Source: Burkholderia cepacia (lineage in GTDB: Bacteria > Pseudomonadota > Gammaproteobacteria > Burkholderiales > Burkholderiaceae). Taken from it: a DNA stretch of 64,000 nucleotides. Numbering within the stretch: the first letter of the stretch is position 1; each line of letters starts with the position of its first letter. A model generated the notes under the pieces. It did not search any database and was not told the origin of the DNA. It saw only the letters and a list, made by a program, of their open reading frames with translations. The translations under genes were made by a program, and so were the position numbers. Shown piece after piece: positions 1 to 9,688 of the stretch. Where the stretch lies: NCBI RefSeq assembly GCF_001039005.1, contig NZ_LDWR01000058.1, forward strand, positions 62,001-126,000, read 5' to 3'.

Positions 1-996
1 CGGCAGCGCGAACACCGGCTCGTCGAACACCAGTTGCACGCGCATCCGCTGGCCGGCCGCGAGCGTGTCGCCGTCGAGCAGCGCGACATGCGCGACGCGA
101 TGCAGCGTGCCGAGATGCACGTGCAGCGGCGCCCAGTGCGTCAGTGTCAGCCCGGCATCCGCGAGCAGCGTCAGCTCGACGTCCACGCGCGGCGACGTCG
201 CGACGAGCCGCGCATCGGCGACGGTATCACCGCGCTCGACATCGGCCTTGTCGACGCCGGCGAGATTCAGCGCGCAGCGCTCGCCCGCGCGGCCGGCCTC
301 GACCGACCGGTTCTGCGCATGGATGCTGCGCACGCGGGCCGCGCCGCCCGTGCGCACGATCGCGAGCGTGTCACCCGTCGCGACACGGCCCGCGAACGCG
401 GTGCCCGTGACGACGGTCCCCTGCCCCGCAAGCGTAAACACGCGATCGACGGCGAGCCGGAACAGGCCGTCGTCGCGGCGGGCGCGCCACGCGATCGCCG
501 CGTCGGCCAGGTGATGTTTCAACGCGGCGACGCCCGGGTCGTCCACGGCCGTCGCGCGGGTTTCAAAAATCGGCACGCCGGCCAGCGTCGAGTCGTGCAG
601 CCATGCGGCGATCTCGTCGCGCACCTGGGCGACGCGCGCGGCGTCGACGCGATCGCATTTCGTCAGCGCGACAGCGCCGTGCGTCACGCCGAGCAGTTGC
701 AGGATCGCGAGATGCTCGCGCGTCTGCGGCATCACGCCGTCGTCGGCGGCAATCACGAGCAGCGCGAAGTCGATCCCGCACGCGCCGGCCGCCATCGTAT
801 GAATCAGCTTCTCGTGGCCCGGCACGTCGATCAGGCCCAGCACGTCGCCGTTGTCGAGCGGCGTGTATGCGTAACCGAGTTCGATCGAAATGCCGCGCGC
901 CTTCTCTTCCTTCAGGCGGTCGGTATCGACACCGGTCAGCGCACGCACGAGCGTGGTCTTGCCGTGGTCGATGTGTCCGGCGGTACCGACGATCAT
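1..996 (-). CDS. selB: SelB, selenocysteine-specific elongation factor (partial, C-terminus outside window)
   Basis: SelB is the GTPase that carries Sec-tRNA(Sec) to the ribosome and binds the SECIS hairpin of the mRNA. The 332 residues visible show the G1 motif GHIDHGKT (about residues 7-14), DVPGHE (about 59-64) and TKCD (about 113-116), followed by translation-factor beta-barrel sequence with QGTVVTGT. The SECIS-binding winged-helix part is outside the window to the left. The ATG overlaps the selA stop codon as ATGA, so the two are translationally coupled. The gene is last in the visible formate dehydrogenase operon, whose fdoG carries the UGA codon it would decode. Confidence 0.95.
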   Translation of the reverse strand, partial: MIVGTAGHIDHGKTTLVRALTGVDTDRLKEEKARGISIELGYAYTPLDNGDVLGLIDVPGHEKLIHTMAAGACGIDFALLVIAADDGVMPQTREHLAILQLLGVTHGAVALTKCDRVDAARVAQVRDEIAAWLHDSTLAGVPIFETRATAVDDPGVAALKHHLADAAIAWRARRDDGLFRLAVDRVFTLAGQGTVVTGTAFAGRVATGDTLAIVRTGGAARVRSIHAQNRSVEAGRAGERCALNLAGVDKADVERGDTVADARLVATSPRVDVELTLLADAGLTLTHWAPLHVHLGTLHRVAHVALLDGDTLAAGQRMRVQLVFDEPVFALP

Positions 997-2432
997 GCAG
1001 CGGGCCCTGCGAACGGCACACATTGCGCGACGAACGCCGCTTCGTCGGCGGCTTCAAGACAACGCAAGTCGAGCCGCAGCGCGTTGTCGGCAACGCGGCC
1101 GATAACCGGTCGCGGCCATTCGCGCAGCCGTTTCTCGAGCTGCGCGAGCGCGCGGCCGCTGCGCTTGCCGTCCGCCGTGCGCACGACGAGCCCGGCACTC
1201 GGCAACTGGTCGACCGGCAGCGCGCCGCTGCCGATCTGGCTGAACATCGGCTCGACCGTCACGTCGAAGCCGCTGCCAAGCGCGGCCTGCAATACCGGAC
1301 GCACGCGTTCGGCGGCCTCGGCGATCTCATTCTGGGGACGCGTCAGCAGGCGCAGCGTCGTGAGCCGGTCGCGCAGGAATTCGGGCGCCTGATAGAGGCG
1401 CAGCACCGGCTCGAGCGCCGCGAGCGTCAGCTTGCCGACGCGCAGCGCGCGCTTGAGCGGATGTTTCTTGATCTTCGCGACCAGTGCGCGATCACCGACG
1501 ATCAGGCCGGCCTGCGGCCCGCCGAGCAGCTTGTCGCCGCTGAACGTGACAACGTTTGCGCCGGCGGCAATGGTCTCCTGCACGGTCGTCTCGTGCGGCA
1601 GCCCCCATGACGACAGGTCGGCGAGCGTGCCGCTGCCGAGATCGACGGCGACCGGCAGCCCGTGCTCGCGCGCGAGCGGCGCGAGTTCGGCGAGCGTCGC
1701 CTCCTTCGTGAAGCCGCTGATCGCGTAGTTGCTGCAGTGCACCTTCATCAGCAGCGCCGTGCGCGGGCCGATCGCGTTCGCGTAATCGTGCAGATGGGTG
1801 CGGTTGGTCGTGCCGACCTCGCGCAGCTTCGCACCGGCACGACTCATGATGTCGGGAATGCGGAACGCGCCGCCGATCTCGACCAGTTCGCCGCGCGACA
1901 CGACGACTTCCCGCTTCGTCGCGAGCGCCGACAGCGTCAGCAGCACGGCTGCCGCGTTGTTGTTGACGACGGTCGCGGCTTCCGCGCCCGTCAGTTCGCA
2001 CAGCAGATCGTCGATCAGGTCGTCGCGATCGCCGCGCCGGCCCGTGGCGAGATCGAACTCGAGGTTGACGGGCCGCGTGAGCGCGTCGACCACCGCGCGC
2101 ACCGCGTCGTCGGGCAGCAGCGCGCGCCCGAGGTTCGTGTGCAGCACGGTCCCGGTCAGGTTGAACACCGCGCGCACGGCACCGGCGCTCTGTGCGGCCA
2201 GCGTGCGCGCGACGGCCGCGGCGATGCTCGGCTCGTCGAGCGGCTCGGCCGCCGCCGGGTCATGCTGCGCCGCGGTGCGCCAGCGTTCGAGTTCGGCGCG
2301 CACGGCGTTCAGCACGCGCGTGCGGCCATAGTCGGCGAGCAGCGGTTGCAGCGGCGCCGACGACAGCACGCGCTCGACCGACGGCACGCGCGCCAGCACG
2401 GCATTCAGTTCATTCAAACCCGGTTCGGTCAC
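993..2432 (-). CDS. selA: SelA, L-seryl-tRNA(Sec) selenium transferase
   Basis: PLP enzyme of 479 residues that converts Ser-tRNA(Sec) to Sec-tRNA(Sec) with selenophosphate. The length is close to the usual 460-470. The fold-type-I region is clear: NLTGTVLHTNLGRALLP near residue 90, VNNNAAAVLL near 155, and the PLP-lysine motif TFSGDKLLGGPQAGLIVG near 295. It sits 75 bp after fdhE on the same strand and overlaps selB by 4 nt. I see no selC or selD in the window, so tRNA(Sec) and selenophosphate synthetase must lie elsewhere. Confidence 0.96.
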   Translation of the reverse strand: MTEPGLNELNAVLARVPSVERVLSSAPLQPLLADYGRTRVLNAVRAELERWRTAAQHDPAAAEPLDEPSIAAAVARTLAAQSAGAVRAVFNLTGTVLHTNLGRALLPDDAVRAVVDALTRPVNLEFDLATGRRGDRDDLIDDLLCELTGAEAATVVNNNAAAVLLTLSALATKREVVVSRGELVEIGGAFRIPDIMSRAGAKLREVGTTNRTHLHDYANAIGPRTALLMKVHCSNYAISGFTKEATLAELAPLAREHGLPVAVDLGSGTLADLSSWGLPHETTVQETIAAGANVVTFSGDKLLGGPQAGLIVGDRALVAKIKKHPLKRALRVGKLTLAALEPVLRLYQAPEFLRDRLTTLRLLTRPQNEIAEAAERVRPVLQAALGSGFDVTVEPMFSQIGSGALPVDQLPSAGLVVRTADGKRSGRALAQLEKRLREWPRPVIGRVADNALRLDLRCLEAADEAAFVAQCVPFAGPAA

Positions 2433-2507
2433 GTCGTGGTGGCTCCCGTCTGATGCTTCGCAGGCGGCCGCAGCCGGCGCTCGCGCACCGCCCCCGGCCC
2501 CCTGCCG

Positions 2508-3443
2508 TCACTCCGCTTCCCGCGACACATCCGGCCACAGCAGCGGATTCGGCGAACTGCGCTGATAACCGGCCTCGTTCATCAGCAGGTCGAGCGTGAG
2601 GCTCGCGAGATCGTCCGCCAGCGGCTCGAACTCGTAGTCCTTCTCCTGATAGCCGATCTTGCGATAGGTCTTGCATTCGTCGCACGATTCGGCCTTGACG
2701 GCTTCGCTGCCGCCCTCGATCCCGTGATACGCGATGCCCTTCGTCGAATCGCAATGCGAACACTTCGTGCGCACCATGTGCCACTCGGTCGTGCACAGCC
2801 CGCACTGCAGGAAACGGTAGCCCTGGAACTGGCCGCCGACCCGCACCACGCTGGCGACCGGATGCGTGCCGCAAACGGGGCACAGCCCCGGCTGGTCGAG
2901 ATACGGAACGTCGGCCGGCGACACGCGGCTCGCGAGGTCCGTCCACACGACCTGCAGCGCGGCCATCAGGAACGGCGCGGTGGCCGGGTCGACCTCCGCG
3001 AAGCGCAGCGCGAGGATCGCGTCGGCCTGCGCGTCGAGTTCGGCAGGCGCCATCAGGCGCAGCCGGTCGAGCAGCCTCGCGAGCGACGGGTTGACGAGCC
3101 CGGCGCCCTCGACGCGGTCGAGCAGTTCGTACAGCACGGCGCGCCATCGCGGATCGCGCTCGCCGTCGAGCGCGGGCACGAGCGGCATCGAATGCTGCTG
3201 CGCGCGCGCGATCGCTTCCTGCGACGGCAGCGGCAACTCCAGCGTCTGCAGCGTCGCATGCTGCGCATCGGCGACGGTGGCCATCAGCCGCAGGTAGCCG
3301 CTGATCGGGTTCAGGTCGGCGAGCGTGCGCAGCCGCGCGGCGCGCGCCGAGAACGCGGTGGCGCGCTCCGGCAGGCGAAAGCGCGGAATGGCCGAATGAT
3401 CGAGTGCCGAGATCTCGGTCGGTTCGAGAATACGTTGTGTCAC
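2508..3443 (-). CDS. fdhE: FdhE, formate dehydrogenase maturation protein
   Basis: FdhE is a cytoplasmic iron-binding rubredoxin-like protein needed to make respiratory formate dehydrogenases active. Four paired-cysteine motifs (CPVC, CGLC, CSHC, CDEC) lie in the C-terminal half, as in the family. I place the start at the GTG at 3443 (311 residues): GGAAG precedes it by 8 nt, while the more upstream TTG at 3458 has no Shine-Dalgarno sequence and would swallow that GGAAG. It follows fdoI after a 109-bp gap that contains a perfect palindrome. It is co-directional with the dehydrogenase subunits it matures. Confidence 0.93.
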   Translation of the reverse strand: MTQRILEPTEISALDHSAIPRFRLPERATAFSARAARLRTLADLNPISGYLRLMATVADAQHATLQTLELPLPSQEAIARAQQHSMPLVPALDGERDPRWRAVLYELLDRVEGAGLVNPSLARLLDRLRLMAPAELDAQADAILALRFAEVDPATAPFLMAALQVVWTDLASRVSPADVPYLDQPGLCPVCGTHPVASVVRVGGQFQGYRFLQCGLCTTEWHMVRTKCSHCDSTKGIAYHGIEGGSEAVKAESCDECKTYRKIGYQEKDYEFEPLADDLASLTLDLLMNEAGYQRSSPNPLLWPDVSREAE

Positions 3444-3464
3444 AAATATATCTTCCAAATGAAC

Positions 3465-3486
3465 AAGCGCCGACAGGTCGGCGCTT
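3465..3486. repeat. 22-bp perfect palindrome between fdoI and fdhE
   Basis: Two 10-base arms (AAGCGCCGAC and its complement) surround a 2-base centre, giving a perfect hairpin just upstream of the fdhE start. There is no T-run after it on the minus strand. It could be an mRNA processing or stabilising hairpin that sets subunit versus maturase levels, or a protein-binding site. The function is not evident. Confidence 0.7.
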
Positions 3487-3552
3487 CAGGCGGTTCCGAC
3501 GGCTGACGGGGCTGGGCCCGCCGCGATCGGCGAGCCGCCCCGGTCCGGTGCG

Positions 3553-4179
3553 TTATTTCACGCTTTCACGGAACCACTTCGGGTGATGCTTGCGAGCCCA
3601 GCCCAGCGTGACGGTGCCGCGCACCATCGCGCCTATCGAGCCCTTCACCCACAACGCCGCGTAAATGTGCACGATGATGCTCGCGATCAGCACGAAGGCC
3701 GCCACGGCATGCACGACAGCGGCCGCGCGGATCACCCCGATCGGGAAGTAGAACGAGAAGTAGCGCCGCCAGATCACGACTCCCGACAGCAGGAGCAACA
3801 GCAGGCACGCCACCAACGTAAAGAATAGCAGCTTCTGCCCGGCGTTATAGCGGCCGACGGGCGGCAGCTTGTCTTCCTGGTTGGTCAGCACGTCGCCGAT
3901 CTGCTTCAGCCACTGCCGGTCGTCCGCGTCGAGCGCGTTGTGGTGCCAGAAGCGCACGACCAGGATCGCGAACGACACGAACATCACGAGGCCGACGAAC
4001 GGATGCAGGATCCGCGTCCACTGGCCGCCGCCGAACAGCGCGGTCAGCCAGAACATCGACGGATGGAACAGCGCAAGCCCGGACAGCGCGAGCAGCACGA
4101 ACGTGATCGCGGTGATCCAGTGGTTCGTGCGCTCGTTCGCCGAGTAGCGGACGATCAGGTTGGGGTCGTCGTGCTTCAT
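3553..4179 (-). CDS. fdoI: Formate dehydrogenase gamma subunit, cytochrome b556
   Basis: Integral membrane diheme cytochrome b (208 residues) that passes electrons from the beta subunit to quinone. Four hydrophobic segments are visible (about residues 22-42, 55-75, 113-133 and 150-172). Histidines typical of heme ligation are present: TNHWITA near residue 20, LHPFVG near 60 and a pair in the last helix. The ATG overlaps the fdoH stop (ATGA). Length matches E. coli FdnI/FdoI (211-217). Confidence 0.93.
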   Translation of the reverse strand: MKHDDPNLIVRYSANERTNHWITAITFVLLALSGLALFHPSMFWLTALFGGGQWTRILHPFVGLVMFVSFAILVVRFWHHNALDADDRQWLKQIGDVLTNQEDKLPPVGRYNAGQKLLFFTLVACLLLLLLSGVVIWRRYFSFYFPIGVIRAAAVVHAVAAFVLIASIIVHIYAALWVKGSIGAMVRGTVTLGWARKHHPKWFRESVK

Positions 4180-5090
4180 TTCACGTCCTCCTTGATGCGT
4201 CGCGCCTCGTCGCGCGCGGCCGATTCTTCTGCGTCGCTCACCTCGTTCGGACCAACCCGGACGTAGTGGAAGAACCCAGCGAGCGCCGTCAGCGCGATGC
4301 CGGCCACCGCGAGCGGCTTCGCGATGCCCTTCCACAGCTTCACCATCGGACTGATCGACGGATTGTCGGGCAGCCCGTGGTACAGCGACGGTTTGTCGGC
4401 GTGGTGCAGCACGTACATCACGTGCGTGCCGCCGACACCCTGCGGGTCGTACAGCCCCGCATGCTCGAAGCCGCGCTCCTTCAGGTCCTCGATCCGCTCG
4501 GCCGCGTGCTGCTTCATGTCCTCCTTGGTGCCGAACACGATCGCGCCCGTCGGGCAGGTCTTCACGCAGGCCGGTTCCTGGCCGACCGCGACGCGGTCGG
4601 AACAGAGCGTGCACTTGTACGCGCGATGATCCTTCTTCGAGATCCGCGGAACGTTGAACGGGCAACCGGTCACGCAATAGCCGCAACCGATGCAGTTCTC
4701 CTCGTGGAAATCGACGATCCCGTTGTTGTACTGCACGATCGCGCCCGGCGACGGACACGCCTTCAGGCAGCCCGGATCCTCGCAGTGCATGCAGCCGTCC
4801 TTGCGGATCAGCCATTCGAGGTCGCCTGCCGGGTTCTCGTATTCGGAGAACCGCATCACCGTCCACGAGTGCTCGGTCAGGTCGGCCGGGTTGTCGTACA
4901 CGCCGACGTTGGTGCCGACTTCGTCGCGCAGGTCGTTCCACTCCATGCACGCCGTCTGGCATGCCTTGCAGCCGATGCACTTCGATACGTCGATCAGCTT
5001 CGCGACGCTCCCGGTCACCGGTTCGCGCACCGTGGGCGGTGGCGTCGTGGTGGCCGAGACGCGCTTGATATCCAGCGATTGCAATGCCAT
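4176..5090 (-). CDS. fdoH: Formate dehydrogenase beta subunit, 4Fe-4S electron-transfer protein
   Basis: A 304-residue ferredoxin-type subunit wiring FdoG to FdoI. Four cysteine clusters are visible: CIGCKACQTAC near residue 38, a CEDPGC cluster near 100, CIGCGYCVTGC near 136 and CTLCSDR near 160. A single C-terminal membrane helix (about residues 258-276) anchors it, as in FdnH. It starts 10 bp after fdoG and overlaps fdoI by 4 nt. No Tat signal is expected, because it is exported together with the alpha subunit. Confidence 0.95.
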   Translation of the reverse strand: MALQSLDIKRVSATTTPPPTVREPVTGSVAKLIDVSKCIGCKACQTACMEWNDLRDEVGTNVGVYDNPADLTEHSWTVMRFSEYENPAGDLEWLIRKDGCMHCEDPGCLKACPSPGAIVQYNNGIVDFHEENCIGCGYCVTGCPFNVPRISKKDHRAYKCTLCSDRVAVGQEPACVKTCPTGAIVFGTKEDMKQHAAERIEDLKERGFEHAGLYDPQGVGGTHVMYVLHHADKPSLYHGLPDNPSISPMVKLWKGIAKPLAVAGIALTALAGFFHYVRVGPNEVSDAEESAARDEARRIKEDVK

Positions 5091-5100
5091 CTCTTTCCCC

Positions 5101-8100
5101 TTACGCCTTTTCGACCTTCACCAGGAACGACTTGAATTCCGGTGTGTACGAGTTGCCGTCACCCACGGACGGAGTCAGGGTATTGGCGAGATAGCCGGGC
5201 TTCGTCAGCCCCTTGAAGCCCCAGTGCAACGGGATACCGACCGTCTGGACCTTCTTGCCGTCGACCGTCAGCGGCTTGATCCGCTTCGTGACGAGCGCGA
5301 CCGCAATGATGTAGCCGCGCTTGGACGACACCTTCACGCGTTCGCCGTGCGCGACACCGACTTCCTTCGCGAGGTCTTCGCCAATCTCGACGAATTGCTC
5401 GGGCTGGATGATCGCGTTCAGCCGCGCGTGCTTGGTCCAGTAGTGAAAATGCTCGGTCAGCCGGTAAGTCGTCGCGGCGTGCGGAAACTCCGGTGCCTGA
5501 CCGAACGCCGCGCGGTCGTCCGGGAACACGCGGGCGGCCGGGTTGTTCAGCGCCTGCGGGTTGTTCGGGTGCAGCGGGTTCGTGCCGATCGGCGTCTCGA
5601 ACGGCTCGTAGTGCTCGGGGAACGGACCTTCGTTCATCCCCGCGCGCGCGAAGAAGCGCGCGACGCCTTCCGGATTCATGATGAACGGCCCCATCCCGTT
5701 CTCGGGCGGTTCGTCCGCCTTGAAATCGGGGATGTCGGGTCCCGCCCACGCCTTGCCGTTCCAGCCGATCAGCTTGCGGGTCGGGTCGAACGGCTTGCCG
5801 CTCACGTCGCACGATGCGCGGTTGTACAGGATCCGCCGGTTCGCCGGCCACGCCCACGCCCAGTTCAGCGTCTGGCCGATGCCGGTCGGGTCCGAGTTGT
5901 CGCGCCGCCCCATCTGGTTGCCGGCCTGCGTCCATGCACCGCAGAAGATCCAGCAACCGCTCGCGGTCGTGCCGTCGTCCTTCAACTGCGCGAACGCGGC
6001 CAGCTGCTCGCCCTTCTTCACGAGCGTCTTGGCCGGATCCTTCGGGTCGGGCAGATCGGCGAGCGCACGGCCGTTGAACTCCATCGCAAGCTCTTCGGGC
6101 GTCGGGTTTTCCGGGTTCGCGTACGGCCAGGTCAGGTTCACGATCGGGTCCGGATACTTGCCGCCATCCGTCTGATACATCTTGCGCATGCGCAGGAACA
6201 GCCCCGACATGATCTCGAGATCGCTCTTCGCCTCGCCCGGCGGCTCCGCACCCTTCCAGTGCCATTGCAGCACGCGGCTCGAACTCACGAGCGAGCCGTT
6301 TTCCTCCGCGAAGCACGTGGTGGGCAAACGGAACACCTCGGTCTGGATCTTCGACGCATCGACATCGTTGTAGTCGCCGTGATGCTTCCAGAACTCGGAC
6401 GTCTCGGTCGCGAGCGGATCCATGATCACGAGCCACTTCAGCTTCGCGAGCCCCGCGGCCGTCTTCACCTTCGACGGCGCCGCCGCGAGCGGGTTGAAGC
6501 CCTGGCAGATGTAGCCGTTCATCTTGCCGGCGCTCATCAGCTCGATCGTCTGCAGCAGGTCGTACTGCTTGTCCAGCTTCGGCAGGTAGTCGTAGCCCCA
6601 GTTGTTCTCGGCGGTCGCCGCATCGCCCCACCAGGACTTCATGAAGCTGACGTGGAACGCCTTGTAGTTCTTCCAGTAGCTCAACTGGTTCGGCCGCAGC
6701 GGCTGCTGCACGCGCTTTGCAATGTAGCCGTCGAAATCCTGCTCGGCCTGCGTCGGCAGCGTCATGTAGCCCGGCAGCAGGTTCGACATCAGCCCGAGGT
6801 CGGTCAACCCCTGGATGTTCGAGTGGCCGCGCAGCGCATTCATCCCGCCGCCCGCGATGCCGATGTTGCCGAGCAGCAGCTGCACCATCGCGCCGGTGCG
6901 GATGATCTGCGCGCCGATCGAGTGGTGCGTCCAGCCGAGCGCGTACAGCACCGTGCCGGCGCGGCCGGGAACGGCCGTGGTGGCGAGCATCTCGCACACC
7001 TTCAGGAACTTCTCCTTCGGTGTGCCGCAGACCTGCTGGACCATGTCCGGCGTATAGCGCGCGTAGTGCTGCTTCAACAGGTTGTACACGCAACGCGGAT
7101 GCTGCAGCGTCGGGTCGACCTTCGCGAAACCGTCGTCGCCGCGCTCGTAGTCCCAGCTCGATTTGTCCGGGTACGCGTGCTTCTCCGCGTCGTAGCCGGA
7201 ATAGATGCCGTCGTTGAACGCGAAATCCTCGCGCACGATGAACGAGAAGTCCGTGTAGTTCTTCACGTACTCATGCTGGATCTTGTCGTTCGTCAGCAGA
7301 TAGTTGATGACGCCGCCCAGGAAGACGATGTCGGTGCCGGTGCGAATCGGCGCGTAGTAGTCGGCCACCGAGGCCGTACGCGTAAAGCGCGGGTCGACGA
7401 CGATCAGCCGCGCCTTGCGGTGCGCCTTCGCCTCCGTTACCCACTTGAACCCGCATGGATGGGCCTCGGCTGCATTGCCGCCCATCACGAGAATCACGTC
7501 CGCGTTCTTGATGTCGACCCAATGGTTCGTCATCGCTCCACGGCCAAACGTCGGGGCAAGACCTGCCACCGTCGGGCCATGTCAGACACGCGCCTGATTG
7601 TCGAATGCGAGCATTCCCAGACTGCGGACAGTCTTGTGCGTCAGGTAGCCGACCTCGTTGCTGCCGGCCGACGCGGCCAGCATGCCGGTCGTGAGCCAGC
7701 GGTTGACCTTCGCGCCGTCTTCCGCCGTCTCGACGAAGTTCGCGTCGCGGTCGGCCTTCATCAGCTTCGCGATCCGGTCGAGCGCATCGTTCCACGAGAT
7801 CGGTTCCCACTTGTCCGAGCCGGGCGCCCGGTATTCGGGGTGCGTCAGGCGGCTCGGGCTGTGGATGAAGTCGATCAGGCTCGCGCCCTTCGGGCACAGC
7901 GTGCCGCGATTGACGGGGTGGTCGGGATCGCCTTCGATGTGGATGATGCTCGGCTGCGCGTTCTTCGCACCGTCTCCGAGGCTGTACATCAGGATGCCGC
8001 AACCCACTGAACAGTAAGGACAGGTGTTGCGCGTTTCGACTGTGCGCGCCAGCTTGTACTGTCGGACTTCGGCCAGCGCTTCGGACGGAGAAAAGCCCAG

Positions 8101-8172
8101 CAGGGCAAGACTCGATCCGGCAAGCGACGTGGCCGTCACCTTCAGGAACTGGCGCCGGGACATTTGTAGCAT
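5101..8172 (-). CDS. fdoG: Formate dehydrogenase alpha subunit, selenoprotein (UGA at 7582-7584 read as Sec)
   Basis: Molybdopterin formate dehydrogenase of 1023 residues, close to E. coli FdnG/FdoG (1015-1016). A conventional caller splits it at an in-frame TGA at 7582-7584 (residue 197). The flanking sequence NQARV-U-HGPTVAGLAPTFGRG matches the selenocysteine site of FdnG, and the frame stays open for over 800 more residues. The N-terminus has a Tat signal (SRRQFLK) and then the 4Fe-4S motif CPYCSVGCG, so catalysis is periplasmic. The first ATG (8172) is used; an in-frame ATG at 8163 is the alternative. selA and selB follow in the same operon. Confidence 0.96.
7545..7584 (-). promoter_or_regulatory. 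SECIS element directing Sec insertion into fdoG
   Basis: Directly after the UGA (7582-7584) the minus strand carries a stem GGCA/TGCC (7564-7567 with 7555-7558) closing the loop GGTCT (7559-7563). Bacterial SelB recognises a GGUCU apical loop about 17-25 nt after the UGA in E. coli fdhF and fdnG, and the spacing here agrees. The GC-rich lower stem is less certain. This is coding sequence as well as RNA signal. Confidence 0.88.
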
Positions 8173-8214
8173 GGCGGTCTCGGCGTTATTGTGGGGGTGG
8201 GGAAACTGAAAGGA

Positions 8215-8243
8215 ATTATAGACAGTCCACGCAACTATGTTCG
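8215..8243 (-). promoter_or_regulatory. Putative fdo operon promoter
   Basis: A perfect -10 TATAAT (8220-8215, minus strand) lies 42 bp before the fdoG ATG. The hexamer 17 bp upstream, CGAACA, is a poor -35, so an activator may be needed. I looked for an FNR-like TTGAT-N4-ATCAA site and found only one half. Confidence 0.5.
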
Positions 8244-8314
8244 ATTCTTCGGATCAATCCTGAATTGTCCGATTACCAACGGTGACCGCCGCACGGCATC
8301 TCGACCGAATCCTC

Positions 8315-9247
8315 ATGAAACGACAGATCACCACCGAGGCGACCCGCCTCGCCCAACAACAGGCCAACTGGGCCCTCACCGCATTCAAGCGCTTCTCGTC
8401 AGACCGCTGCTCCGCGATGGCCGCGGGCATCGCGTTTTTCTCCGCGTTCTCGCTCGCGCCGATGCTCGTGATGGTGATCGCGGTGGCCGGCTGGTTCTAC
8501 GGCGACGACGCCGCGCGCGGCCAGGTGTTCGAGCAGGCGCACCAGCTGATCGGCAACGACGCGGCGGCCAGCATCCAGACGATCGTGCAGAACGCACACC
8601 GCGCGGGCGAGCGCGGCGGCCTCGCGACGCTGATCTCGTTCGCCGCGCTCGCGATCGGCGCGTCGGCCACCTTCGCGTCGCTCAGCGCCGCGCTCAGCGT
8701 GATCTGGCCGGCCACCGAAAACCGCTGGTCGAGCATGCTCGGGCTCGTGCGCGTGCGGCTGATCTCGTTCGGGCTCGTGCTCGGCGTCGCGTTCCTGCTG
8801 ATCGTGTCGCTCGTGCTCGACACCGCGATCACATTCATCGGCACCTGGCTGCTGGGCAATTCGCCGTATGTCGTCGTCACGAATCTCGTGCAGTTCTTCG
8901 TCGGCATCGCGGTGCTGGCGGCCGCCTTCGCTTCGTTGATGAAGTTCCTGCCCGACGCGCGCGTCGCGTGGCGCGATGCCGCGATCGGCGGCGTCGTGTC
9001 CGCGATCCTGTTTTCCAGCGGCAAGAAGCTGTTCGCGCTGTACCTCGCGCATGCGGGCACGGCCAGTGCGTTTGGCGCGGCCGGATCGTTCGCGGTCCTG
9101 CTGATGTGGCTGTACTTCTCCGCGGTCGTGCTGCTGCTCGGCGCGGAATTCGCGGCGGCCCGCGGCAACGCGCATCGGCCCGCCGGCGTCGCCGCGGCCG
9201 CGCCCGCTCAAACCGATCGCGCCGCCGGCCGCGTGCACGACGACTGA
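8315..9247 (+). CDS. YihY/UPF0761 (BrkB-like) family inner-membrane protein
   Basis: About 310 residues with at least six hydrophobic segments, starting around MAAGIAFFSAFSLAPMLV. This motif is typical of the YihY/virulence factor BrkB family, which was once annotated as RNase BN. The molecular function of the family is not established. The start is uncertain: ATG 8315 (MKRQITT) is favoured over an in-frame GTG at 8282, as neither has a strong Shine-Dalgarno sequence. It is transcribed divergently from fdoG. The C-terminal tail is short, Ala-rich and cytoplasmic-looking. Confidence 0.85.
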   Translation: MKRQITTEATRLAQQQANWALTAFKRFSSDRCSAMAAGIAFFSAFSLAPMLVMVIAVAGWFYGDDAARGQVFEQAHQLIGNDAAASIQTIVQNAHRAGERGGLATLISFAALAIGASATFASLSAALSVIWPATENRWSSMLGLVRVRLISFGLVLGVAFLLIVSLVLDTAITFIGTWLLGNSPYVVVTNLVQFFVGIAVLAAAFASLMKFLPDARVAWRDAAIGGVVSAILFSSGKKLFALYLAHAGTASAFGAAGSFAVLLMWLYFSAVVLLLGAEFAAARGNAHRPAGVAAAAPAQTDRAAGRVHDD

Positions 9248-9688
9248 TTCGCACACGCTGCGCAAAAACGGCCGCGCAATCGGCATCGCGCACACCGCCG
9301 CATCGAAACGCCTCCTTCCCGCCGCTTTGCCACCCCGCCAACCACGCTGTCCGCCGCGCATTCGCGCGGCGTTGACGCGTTCTTTGCATGCCGGCACGTC
9401 GGTCTCTGCAATCGCAAACGTTTGCTCACCCTCATTTCCGTGCGTCAATCGGCCGAAACGGGCCCCCTGCTGCAATGTGCATCATCTATCGAAACAATCG
9501 CACCGCAGCAAATGTCAACTATTTCAAAAACAGGAACAGTCGTTGATGTGCTTGATATATATAGACTTTTTGATGCTGTTACCTTTTCGAGACACTTTAT
9601 TTTTTAAGCTTTCTTGCGTCGATGGCACTGAGCTATTCTCCAATCCGCAACAAATAACGATGAATCACTTGCGTGGAGAAACTCAACG
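9248..9688. other. Intergenic region upstream of the porin gene
   Basis: A 441-bp gap. The first half is GC-rich with no gene-like reading frame. The second half (about 9490-9670) is strikingly AT-rich against the surroundings, with tracts such as TGATATATATAGAC, and probably carries the porin promoter and its regulator sites. I could not fix a convincing -35/-10 pair. GGAG about 10 nt before 9689 is the porin Shine-Dalgarno sequence. Confidence 0.5.

Noticed and set aside
4690..8010. 1106-codon plus-strand frame opposite fdoG
   Set aside because: It is antisense to a fully recognisable selenoprotein; its Arg/Val-rich translation is the usual mirror of a GC3-biased gene.
8173..8314. FNR-type site in front of the formate dehydrogenase operon
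   Set aside because: Only a single TTGAT half-site is present; the second half does not match.
9540..9640. sigma-70 boxes for the porin promoter in the AT-rich tract
   Set aside because: TATATA-like hexamers are present but no -35 sits at 16-18 bp, so no promoter is called.
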